NCBI GenBank assembly: GCA_036172665.1
Contig: CM069872.1
Location: 46,300,101 to 46,364,100, forward strand
From: Prosopocoilus inquinatus
Taxonomy: Eukaryota > Arthropoda > Insecta > Coleoptera > Lucanidae
Direction of reading: 5' to 3'
DNA length: 64,000 nucleotides
In this document: positions 9,633 through 20,230 of the stretch, one piece after another
Numbering within the stretch: the first letter of the stretch is position 1
Layout of the letters: each line of letters starts with the position of its first letter
The notes under the pieces: generated by a model
Told to the model about the DNA's origin: nothing
Seen by the model: the letters and a program-made list of their open reading frames with translations, nothing else
The model's database searches: none
Program-made: the position numbers and the translations under genes

Positions 9633-12600
9633 CCAATCGCAATCCAATATTCCAAACTTTATTAGTGTTATTCGTACACCTTAACAATAGAAAAAACAGA
9701 AAAGTTGAGCATGGTTCTCCGTTAGGACAATAATCAACCGCTTTTTATTCATTTGCTAATTCTAGATCATACGTTATATTCATTTTCTGAATAATCAAGT
9801 AGTTAGAATGATGGTACACCTTGAGTTAAAGTAGTTCCGCTTTAGCTTCTCGTAATAATTACAGTTTTTTTTCTGACATTTAAAAATTTTATAGTCATTA
9901 AAAAATTATTATTTTTTCTTTCATCGATTTGATATCTCGTTTCGATTAACTAATTGGAACTTAGTGTGAACCACCTTCGTTGGGAACTGACAGTTGCTTC
10001 TTGTTATCTGGAGCAGTAGAAAAAACATTTTTGACATAGAATAACACAAAGTAACCTGAGGGATGTTGTTATTAATATTTATCGGCACGTAGGCGCCGGG
10101 TCGTAATGATAATAAATTTCTTTCACGAATTAGGTTCCGATTGTTTGATGGCATTCATATATCAATTACGAACTTGAAAGGTGCGCTTGTTGTGCACACT
10201 AATATATAAAGAGTAATCAATAATCAATTTAATACCGGAGGAGGAATTGATTTGCAATCATTTACAATTTTCTGTCAAATTTATCGGAAAAAAGATACGG
10301 TAAGCTGAGGGGATGAGAATCGCAAATATTTGCAATTTACATGAGACTTGCATAAATTTTCGAAAGAAAAAAAAAATAGAATCTATTCTCGAGAAAATAT
10401 ACCAGTACACAATGTATTGTTGATACATCTTAAGAGTATGTGAGCAAGAAATTAAGAAATTGGCGGAAATTTACCCCATTTATCTACAACGTGTCCAAGA
10501 AAGTGTGCCACAAATGGAAATCGACAGTTTTGAGAAAATTGTATTATAAAAGTGTGCGCTTTTCCTAGAGCCCATAAAACATTTTAAATAACAAAGTTCC
10601 AAGAATTTTATTAATTACTTACAATTTCTTTTTATTTATAAATAAATTTGGAAAGAAAGTGCGCCTTTAGAAAATTTTCTAATAATTTAATTAAGTCTTC
10701 TTTGCTTTAGAACAAAAATAACTGGTGAAACCTAAATAAACGTTGAATTTAAAGCTTTGATCTTTTCTAGAAAAGACGTAGGTACGCATCTCGTTTCGTC
10801 TTTTAATCAAAAGGCATATAATCACTGTAATTTTCCACCGTGTGTCCCTTGTACGTAGACAAAACAAATAAAATTTCCCGAGCAAATATTCCGTGTAACT
10901 CAATACTTTAATTAACGCTGTCAAAATCTAATTTGAAATGTTAAACACCTCAGGCAGACACGACAGATCCAATAAGTTCCGCGCTTTAATTCGCAAATAA
11001 TAAAATTACGATATGGACGGGGGGGAAATTTGATTAATTTCACTTGTGCAATTCGCTTCTAATTTTTTTTTCTTTTCGTTCCGAAGGCGCTTTTCATACG
11101 TCGAAATTAAATTTATATCCGGCTTCCGCGAGAGGCTTAACTTCTCCGGGAAATAATTTTTTGGGCGAGATAACTCATCGTTCCGTTGTTTTAGCGAATT
11201 AAATTAGCCGAAATAATTTTCTCGGCGGTGCAAAATCTCCTTCTTCGACCTTACATCTTTCCATTTCTTTCTCTTCGCGAATAAGGAATATTTTTCTTAT
11301 GCAAAGTTATCTTAATTAAAAATAATTAATTTGTTATTTTTTTTTCTTTTCACACGCAGGAATGGAAAAACAAAAAAAAAAAACAGTAATTAATATTTAA
11401 CTGAAACGCCCATTAACGAATTTGTATCTGAATCTTCAATACATTTTACCTGAAAAACTATGGATATTAGACCCCTATGCGTATAGACTTTCTGATTTCT
11501 TTTTCTGTGTACTATTTGGGGTTGACGTGTCGGTCACTTATTTTGAATCACCCAGTATTGACAATGGACGAAGCATTCAAGTACTGCGTGACATAAGTTG
11601 GGATTGCTTAATTTGAAAACAAAAATTTTGGCTTGTGTTTTGGTTTTATTTTTCTGTAAAGCTCCTGCGTGCTCATAAATATTCTTGTGCGTTCGACTTG
11701 CGAGATTGCCCTGTGGCTTTGAATTTTTTAACAATGGATTCCTCTTAATGTCAACGGGAAAACCTTTAAAAGCAATAATTAATGCGAATCGGTGTTTTTG
11801 TTCCGGAAAAGATAAACACAAATCCTTTTGGGTGACATTCCATTCCGTCGAATTTCATTTACTATTTAAACGGAAGGCTCGGTTGCGCTATATTTTTAGC
11901 ACATAATGAGCTTGCGTAAGATGAAGAAGAAAGACGGACAATTCAAAAGGCTTAAGCCATTTAAAACAAACAGTCTGCAAACTTGCCGCTTTTAAGCAAA
12001 GTTAATTATTCAAGGGTCTTAATATCGCGAACTCGGCATAGTTGACAGAAAATGTACGTTTATTCATTTGTAGTTAAATCTCTTCGTATCTGGCGTTCGC
12101 CGGGTATAAATAAAGCAAACTTAATCCCGGTTGGTATTTTATAACTTCAGGAGTGGCGACGCAATTCCTGAATATACCTATGCGTCCTCCTACGTCCTCA
12201 AAACTTGCGCCATTTCCTAAATGCATGCGTCTCGTCCTATTTGAATTTCAAAGTGGCTTCTCTCAAGTTCTTCCGAGCTAATTCGCTCGGTTAAACCGAA
12301 ATGTTACACGTAAATTATTCCAACACGTTAGCAAATATTTCAATACGTAACGGCAACGTAACATTGATTTGTTTAATTACCTCCAATGGAATTGCCACCA
12401 AATAAAACTGTCGCTTTTATGCAAATGCCCTATCTGAATAAATTTTATATTTTTATTGCCCGCAAGCACGCAAACGCACGCTTTCAGATCGAACACGTAT
12501 CGAAAAATTAACTGTAATTTATTGAGTTTTGCGTATTGATTCAGTGATTTATTGTTATAGTAAACATTGCCAACCTATTGTTCCATATTACATCGTTCTC

Positions 12601-12967
12601 TCTCTGGAAAGTATTTTTTCAAATGTTATGCCGCGCTTCCACGTTTATAGCCGGATTTTAATGACAATCGAAAATATACATATACACTTTCCCCGAAAAA
12701 TTCGAAACCGAACATATTTCATTTATTTTTGTTTTATTACGCTTTGGATTTTATTTATAGGTTCGGCAATTTTAATAATACAGGGATACAATTCTCTGTG
12801 CTGCAAAAATCAACGCAATCATCATGAATGCTAACGTGAAATATAAATCCAAAATTAAAAAAATTTAATGTAAATGAGTGCGCTTTCTTGATTTTACGAT
12901 TATTTTGTATTGTCAGATTGACTTTTTTATAGTGTAATCACTAAGGCTCTTTTAAAAGGCGAATTAA
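9633..12967. other. non-coding, no gene seen
   Basis: Several short frames (up to 101 codons at 12529-12834), none with a recognisable domain. The span contains patches where CCGG-type motifs alternate with AATTA-rich sequence (11060-11230), which can be seen in insect regulatory DNA but do not prove it. Confidence 0.45.
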
Positions 12968-13142
12968 AGCAGGCCACTCACTCACTGAGCAAAATGTTCA
13001 GAAACATGTTGTGCAGCTTGCTCGCAGCAACAAGTTTGCTTCTTCGTAGACAGGATGGTCATCATGTTGTAAGTTATGGCCTGCTGAAGGTAATATATTT
13101 CTCAACATGTTACCCAAAACATTGCTTAGTGAATAGTGTGCT
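12968..13142. mobile_element. short TIR element (MITE-like)
   Basis: The two ends are imperfect inverted repeats of about 45 bp, sharing CACT, TCACT, AGCAA, TGTT and AACATGTTG in order. A second inverted pair, AGCAGGCCA / TGGCCTGCT, lies at 12968-12976 and 13077-13085. No coding capacity; superfamily not assigned. Confidence 0.5.
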
Positions 13143-13260
13143 TTACACGAACCATTGAGTTTTTCGAGCGTACTGAATGAAATTATTGGAAATCACGCAA
13201 TAGTAAAAAGTGTATTAAATTGCGTTGTAAGAATAATTAATGCGTTAAATAATAGATAAT

Positions 13261-13506
13261 CACCCCTATGTTGTATCATTTACGTTAAACATAACGAACA
13301 GATAAAATAGCGACATCTTACTATCGCTTTTTGACCTGACGTTGCAGTAGGAGGCTTTCACTGTAATCAAAAACGATTTGCACAAAATTTTTGTTAAACA
13401 TAACTTGTTGTTATCGATGATGTCACATTGTCACATAGGAATTTGAACGTCAACTCTGTCGATAACGTCACGTTATGTTTAACGTAAATTATACAACATA
13501 GGGGTA
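13261..13506. mobile_element. TIR element (MITE) interrupted by a nested insertion
   Basis: Terminal inverted repeats at 13261-13296 and 13471-13506 match at 34 of 36 positions; each starts YACCCCTATGTTGTAT. The left arm is interrupted by the 12-bp-TSD insertion at 13296-13392. When the insert and one TSD copy are removed, the left arm continues to match the right arm for about another 12 bases (GTTATCGA). The original element was about 137 bp. Host duplication and superfamily unclear. Confidence 0.7.
13284..13404 (-). mobile_element. 97-bp nested insertion with 12-bp TSD
   Basis: GTTAAACATAAC is duplicated exactly at 13284-13295 and 13393-13404. The 97-bp body, read on the minus strand, starts AAAAATTTTGTGCAAATCG and ends with a CGCTATTTTATCTG block. 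Both ends match the larger relative at 29509-29761; this copy lacks the middle 150 bp, including the hammerhead-like segment. It has no terminal inverted repeat of its own. Confidence 0.75.
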
Positions 13507-14139
13507 TTAATATATATCTATTCCTCCTGTTTGTTACACGTTACCCGTTATATGCATCAAGAGCAGCAACCAATGATACTTCAGCATTCAAGATATTTTG
13601 ACGCACTCAACGCTCCACGTAAATACATCTTTAAAAAACTTTTAGTTGTTATTATTTTGAGTCTAAACTTTAATGATTTTTAATTATTAGCTCGCAAAAA
13701 GTTTTCATTTACTGTTGTACCTATTTTCTATATCGCTTTGTAGTTCTTCATGCACAGTTCACAGCGATGCATTTCTCGACTTACGAATTTTTTGTATGCT
13801 TTTACTAAGAGAAAAATTACTACAATCGCATCGAATTAGGACGTGCTTTAAATGTGAGCGGTTTATTGAAGCGTGAAATTTACTTTCATGTGGAAATAGC
13901 ATAAGAGTGATTTTTTTTCTGCTTTTAGTCTGTTTTCAATTATAAACAAAAAGCCGGAAGATAAAACATTAGTTGATCCGAAAAAAGAAATACTATTCAT
14001 GTAAGTTGAGTAGTCGAGTAATCGTATGGTTACGAATTTAGGGTTCATTTTAATTTATTTTAAATTAAAATACTCGATGTACCTTGTAACTAATTTATTA
14101 ATAACATTACACTAAATTTAGGATACCTGAAGTGAGTAA
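13507..14139. other. non-coding, no gene seen
   Basis: AT-rich; only a 61-codon frame without recognisable domain. Confidence 0.5.
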
Positions 14140-14215
14140 CGACCCCCGAGAAATATCTCGAGCGGATGCGAAATCTTACGATTGCAAGGCCGATACCTTT
14201 CCACTGGACCGTTCA
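14140..14215 (-). repeat. tRNA-like sequence, possibly a SINE head
   Basis: On the minus strand a box A-like GTCCAGTGGAAAGG is followed by CGGCCTTGCAATCG, resembling an anticodon loop region, and a box B-like GATTTCGCATCC. Stems do not pair well, and the T arm is irregular, so it is not a functional tRNA gene. A tRNA-derived SINE head or a decayed tRNA pseudogene both fit. Confidence 0.35.
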
Positions 14216-17200
14216 GGCGTTTTTTTGAATTTGAAAGATGATTTCGTATTGTGCCTCTGCTTGAATAATTATGTATTGCCTGTACAAAATAAATTAAATT
14301 ACAAATTTTAAATTATTTAAGGTGTAATATAAGCTAGTTTATTTAAATATAAGCTGAACGATCCGTTCTAAGCTTTAACGCGAACTCGCTCTTATTTCCC
14401 CTGGCGATCGCTTAAATACGTAGGGCGAGATTCTTTTCAGTTTTGCGAAGATTCTAGACCGCGCACGGCGGCCGACTGTCTGTTGAAGTTTCTTCGCCTT
14501 TGCCCAGAAAATTCTGTCGCGAAAGCAGACAGTTTCTACCAAAGTTTCGAGATTCTGTCGCGCCCGACTGTGACGCATGTAGCCTCCAATATGTGACCCG
14601 ACTTTTAGAGTAGTGTTTTCCGCCACATTTGCTTTTCAGTTCTTACTATCTTCTCTTATCGGTTTGTCATCACTCCTCCGCAACTAATATCTCGTTCTAA
14701 TTCAATTCTTTCGGTTACTCAGTCCCTCTTCCACTTCATTTTCTTATCAATACCTTTTCCACAAATATTATAAACCCGATAAAGTTTTCTGTGACTTCTC
14801 TACCTTGAACAAGATAGGTTGACTCACACGCTTTCCTTCTTTAGTTTTTATTATTTATTCCTTGGAGTTAGTAGTTCTTTAGGGTTAGTACTACTACTAC
14901 TGCTTCGTTAATACTCTCCAAAACAGCAGTGATAACGACAGTAACTGGATGAACAGCAGCACCAGCTCTGAGGGGAAGTCCAAGTGCAACTTCGGGAACA
15001 GACGGTGATGCTGTATTCCGAAAAGCTAGTAAAGTCTGACCAAAAGTCTGACACATAATTGTAAACAACTGTACTTAGTTAGTACTTATAAATAAAATTC
15101 CAATGTATGAGGTTAGGTTAAGCTTTGATTTCCTAGGATAGCGGTACCTTAATGTAACACCCTTAATATAATGGTAAACGACATTTAGCGTTAAGAAATT
15201 ACGTATTGACATCAGTAAAATGTATCTTACTAACAAGAAAGGCAACGCTCATATGACTTCCATTGCTTGCGCCGTAGCCGTGAGAGACAGACAACAGTAT
15301 TGATCGCCATCTTTTTCTGTTTCCTGCGTTCTTATGGTGCACTGTGTATAGATTGTTCTTGTTTGTTTTAAAGTAATACTGATTAGGTTTCGTGTATATT
15401 AGGCAAGGATGGAGATACCTACGAGGCGACGCTATTTAAGGCGCTATAGTTTCAATTATTAAGATACATTTCAATGATTTACATTGACGTAAAGAAAGCA
15501 AAGAAAGCAATGATGTTTCATAATGATCATATGAACATATTTCAAAAATGAATCACCAAAAGAGGATTGCAGGATAGTCTATGGACACTTTAGCTGATTT
15601 TCTTTTTCTTACATGGTACGACATGGGATGAATTATTCGACCTTTTTTCCATATCTACAAAACATTGGCGCACTTTTTTTCCTTGCTTTTTCTTTCCGCT
15701 CTCTGCGATTGTATGGAGGTACATTTTTTTTAAATGAATCAATTTTTCAATGCAGTTGTAACATTCCAGTTCACAAAAGGAAAACAAAAGGAGCATTGGA
15801 GTCAGAAAAAAAAAATCACATCAATATTGAAACCGCACATCGACAAAAGGGACTGAAAGTTTGCGGTGAGCTGCATCCTATCGAAGGAACATGGCCTCGT
15901 ATTATAACTGAAGCGAAATTGGAAACTACCAAAGTAAACAACAAAAGGGAATGTCGCAAAGTTTTAATTACTGTTACGAGTGCTATACGCGAGACCACCA
16001 ATCACATGCGGACACATAATCGATAAACTCCAACTTCCCGTTTATGTATAGCTGAACCGTGCTCATTACTGAAGTCAGCGGAATATTTCGCCATGCGTGT
16101 ATGTGGGCATAAAAAAGACATGCACCGAAGAACTCATATATCTTTGTAATGAAGCTATATTAAAGAGTTATGTACTCGGAAGATGTCGGGAAATTCCTTT
16201 TGTCAGCAGTTCTTCCATCACCCTCTTTTATGGCAGGAGGGAGAAGATATGATATAATAATCTGTTTTACAGGAAAACGTTTCACACGGAACTACTTATT
16301 AAAAAATTCAAACAAAATTAATAAATTCTCAAATATTTGAAGCTACATTGTTTGTGCTGCGCCTGAGGAATTTCCGTTCAAGTTAACTACAGAAAAGCGT
16401 TAATTTACATTCGCTAGTACTTGCGCACCAATATTATATTTTCACCGAATTTCCGGCAACTGTTGCACTTTATATCGCAAGAGCACAAGAAAGGGAAATA
16501 CCTAATAATGTACCTCTAATTAATTGCTTTGTGTATATTTCATCTTTTACTTTGCCTCGTTTAGCTGCTTTAATGAGACACTCGTAATTTTATTGTCATT
16601 TAATGAGATGCTATGAAACAGGGAAGCAAGTTTTAGGATTACAGTGGGATGAAAAAAAAGGTATTTTTCGGTAATGAAGAAGATTTCCTTTTTACTTTTG
16701 AGATTTTCAGTTATGTTTGCATTTCAATTCTCGTAAGTATTTAAATAATAATAATAACAGTTTTATTGGATCAACACATAAGCAAATAAATGAAAAGCAA
16801 TAATTATTTAAAGTAGTAAGTGCGCAAGGAAACAAATTGACAACTGGTCAACTAATTTTTATTGCGGGAATATTATTCCATTTTTGTTATACTGAATAAT
16901 ACCATTGCTGTAGCGGAGTTATTTGCGGAGTAATTGTCTCCATCGCTCTCGCATTATATTGCCCACTTCATTAGAATTTGAACGGCGCAGAATATATGGT
17001 CCCGATCCGCAGTTATCAGTAATCCTTTTGCTTAAACTTTTTTTTTTAATGAGTAAAATTTGTTGTAACTTTATTCTCCCGAAACTTCAATAAATTCACT
17101 GCACGAACATCAAACAGTATTATCTGCAAAGTTTGCCGATGAGTATTAATAAATTTAATCACTGCAGACAGCATCACAAACTTGGATAATCCCACTACTT

Positions 17201-18012
17201 CGAAAGTGTCTACTAATACATATACGTATAAAATAGCATGCATATACGAACACCCCGGGACATACATATAATACAATGTTTGTGTTACGTTTGCGTTAAC
17301 CATGCTAACATGTAACTCATGAAATACATTCTGCATTTAAGCTAAAATTTACATATTGTAGTTGTAGGTCCCACACACATTTATTTTAAGTAAACGGATT
17401 ATTTAAAAATTAATAACAAATTCAATTATTTTTATACGTCGACTTTTACAGAAGTTAAATGTGTTCCGTGTAAATATCTCCGACGTTACTTGTTAGTTAC
17501 ATTTTAGTAACTTATTTGGCGTAAGCAGTTGAAGCAGTGCAGGCAGGCAATGCGTCAAAGAACTTAATGATAAATGTCGCAATTAGCATTCCAATTAACA
17601 TGCGCTTTGAAGTCCGGGCGGTGAAACACTACTTTCAATCCTTGTTACGGTGCAGAGCTTTTTCTGGAATTTAATTTGAATTACACACAGAAAGCTCAAA
17701 ACAGTAAATATCTCCTTTCTGTTTACTCTTATTAAGGATTTTTCGCTTAAGTAATTAAAATTAAGGAAAAGAAAGAATTGCTCTATTTTTCAGTGAATAA
17801 ATACTGTTTTTTGAATGGCATTTTTAATCAGTATAAGAAATTATGCTAATTTATTTAATATCTTTATCACCTGGTTTTTATAGGTTTTAATTTTGCATAC
17901 ATGCACTTTACAAGAAGACACCTAACTGGTTTTATTATTCACCTAATTAATATATTATAACAGTTATCGATGGCAGATTAGACAGTATTTAAAGTTATTG
18001 CTAATAACATGC
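14216..18012. other. non-coding, no supported gene
   Basis: The longest frame (15613-16026, 137 codons) is lysine- and threonine-rich at its C-terminal half and hydrophobic at its start, with no domain I recognise. A GC-richer stretch at 14390-14600 has loosely repeated GATTCTG/CGACTGT motifs. No RNA gene seen. Confidence 0.45.
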
Positions 18013-18545
18013 CGAAGAAGATTGAGACGCGTGTCAAACAGACTAAATTACATACGGAACTGAAGAGGTACTTTACTAAATGACAGGAGTTCGTGCAACA
18101 TGCCAAGAGTCTTTTCAACATTTTTTCTGATCAGAAAAGTTACCTATTTATATGAAAATTATTGACCAAATTTCCAGTCGATGTGGGCTTAGCATTAGGC
18201 GTTGAAAAATCTTGTCTTGAAAAATCCCGATGATTCTATTTTACTGGCAACAATTATTATGTAACTGATGTCGATGTAGGCCAAGGTTTGCTTGTAGGAA
18301 TCAGGAGCCCTTATATAATTGTTTCTTTTGTTACACTATGACTCACCGGTGATCCAACAATATTTTATTACATTGCGCTGGGCATTGTATAATGCAAGCT
18401 TGTTTTTTTTTAACATAATGCGCTCGATCTCATTCAAAATACATTGCAGGCTGACTAATATTTTCATTATGCAACATTGTCATGCTTTCATTAAGTAACG
18501 CTGCTTGTACCTCATTTATGTTTTCCAATGAGTCCACATTGCGTT
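18013..18545 (+). repeat. dispersed repeat B, copy 1 (internally deleted)
   Basis: Matches the reverse complement of 36757-37757 in several ordered blocks: ATTGAGACGCGTRTCAAACAG, a TTTTACTGGCARCARTTATT block, GGTTTGCTTGTAGGAATCA, GCATTGYATAATG with a long T run, and GCTGACTAAT. About 500 bp in the middle of copy 2 are absent here. No terminal repeats or frame identify the type. The R1-like LINE starts directly after its end. Confidence 0.7.
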
Positions 18546-19408
18546 CACTACTTACCTAATTTTAAATGCAAATAATTCCGTAAAGTTAAAGAGCAGGATT
18601 CATCCGGATCAACTTCCGGACGCCTAGCAGCTAAACTCTCTTTCCTCATTCGGCGCTCACTCCACCAAGGAGCCACGGTTTGCATTACTTCTTGGTGTGA
18701 CCGCGACTTAACTCTCCTTATGGGAAACTCTTCTCCTTCTTCTTCCCATATTGTTCCCATTCACTTTCAACAGAGACTTATGTATCCCTTGCCCGCAGTG
18801 CTGCCTCTTGGCCTTGGCTGGGTTGCCTACGTTCGTTCCTACTTTACATTCTTCCATCTTCTTTCCTCTTTTTCTGATTCGTTCCGTGGTATATGTGATA
18901 CAGGTTTGCTCCATAATGGCGTGTTAAGTTCCACTCCTTATAGCTTCTGTTTGGGTATATTGTTCTCATTCTTCCTCTCGGTTTCTTTCCTTTATACCTT
19001 CTTTCTTCTGGGTTACTTAAATTTTGTTCCCATTCTTCTTCTTGGTTTCTTTCCCTTATGCCTTCCTTCTTCTTCTTGCTTCTGGGTTCCTTATGAGAAC
19101 CTCCATTCCTTCGTCTGCCAATGTAGGTCCGACACGTGTTCGATAACGGTTTATGTATACCCTTCCCCACAATGCTATCTTTTGGCATTGACTTAGTTCT
19201 CTCTATTCCCATTCTCCCTTTAGGTTTCTTTCCTTGGTGCATTCCTTCTCCCTCTTGATGCTGAGTTCTATTTTCTATTCTTACATTTCCTCATTACCTC
19301 CCTTTCTCTTCCTACGTTCCTAACACGAGCTAGCAGCGCTGACTTATTTGCTTCAGTTACGTGCTACTGAATCCTTCTTCCATTTTCCGCTCTTTTTTCT
19401 TCATCTTC
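18546..19408 (-). mobile_element. 3' untranslated part of the R1-like LINE, with internal repeat
   Basis: Lies 3' of the ORF2 stop at 19409-19411. It has a purine-rich minus strand and two related ~75-bp blocks at about 18718-18812 and 19075-19180, both with GGATACATAA-like and TYYYCATAAGGA sequence. Near its end is GTTTAGCTGCTAGGCGTCC, which resembles a motif common in 3' regions of R1-clade elements. Frames here on both strands are low-complexity shadows. The end is placed by the border with repeat B. Confidence 0.5.
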
Positions 19409-20230
19409 CTACTTCCGCCTGATAATTTTTTCCAGGGTCTCGGTTATCTCTTTGCAGGTCTCCTCTTTTCTTAACATAAGGTCTATCAGATTGTCTGGAG
19501 TTACCTTCCTGCCCATAACGGTATCCAGTCTCGTACTGTCCTGGTTCTATCTATTGCAATTAAAGATCCTGTGATCCATATTGCTCTCCTCAGCAATACC
19601 GACACGCCGGCAACTCTACCAGTTTGTATTTAAACTTACATTGCTCGAAACACCCGTAACCAGTTAATACTTGGGCTAAGTGGTACATGAGGCCATGAGG
19701 GCTATTGGAATAATCCCTGTTAGGGTCCCAGCGCTTCGGTTGAGACCCTACATACTTTGATCATTACGGTACGTTGGCACTTGGTCAGCTGTTCTTTATT
19801 TCTTCGAATCTTCATTGCTTCGTTCCAAATTGGAGCGGCGTGGACTATCGTTGATTCTACCATTGTGGCCAGTATTCTTCTCTTTATCTCTGAAGCTCTT
19901 CGTTCTTCACATCACTGTACTAAGGCAGCTGCAGTCTTTTTTTTTGCTTTGGCAGCTAGATATGTGTTTTATGTGATTGCTAAAGTATAGATTAGTATCG
20001 ATCATAACTCCTAAATACTTGCTGATTTGACTTGACCTGCACCCTGGTTCTCATTAGGGTAGCATTTAAATCACGGTGCCTCTTTTACCCGTTTAACGTT
20101 ATCATTTCTTTCTTCTCTGGGGCCAGTGAGAGTCTATTCTTGCCCATCCATTCCCTAATCCTTTCCAGCGAGGAATTTATATTGTAATCTAGGTCTTCCT
20201 CTTCTCTGGCTAAAGCAACTACAGCTAAAG
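19409..20230 (-). pseudogene. R1-clade LINE ORF2 fragment (RT C-terminus to ORF2 end)
   Basis: Minus-strand conceptual translation, in broken frames, gives a sequence of R1-type landmarks in order. These are LAVVALAREEEDL and EWMGKNRLSLAPEK (20090-20225), just after the catalytic FADD position; an SPSKEVKYLGV-like block near 20030-20060; HAAPIWNEAMKIRRNKEQLT (19760-19850); LAQVLTGYGCF and a P-x-C-x2-C pair (19620-19690); and the final VTPDNLIDLMLRKEET block up to the stop at 19409-19411. At least three stops or frameshifts and several deletions are present. It is 5' truncated: the catalytic aspartates, most of RT and the endonuclease are missing, as expected of target-primed insertion. It cannot be active. 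Confidence 0.85.

Noticed and set aside
15613..16026. 137-codon frame as a gene
   Set aside because: No recognisable domain, lysine/threonine-rich drift and an overlapping minus frame; no splice or homology evidence.
18548..18760. Minus frame with APWWSERRMRKESLAARR as the endonuclease-RT linker of a second LINE
   Set aside because: It lies 3' of the ORF2 stop of the same-strand R1-like element, and the DNA (GTTTAGCTGCTAGGCGTCC) fits the 3' untranslated end better.
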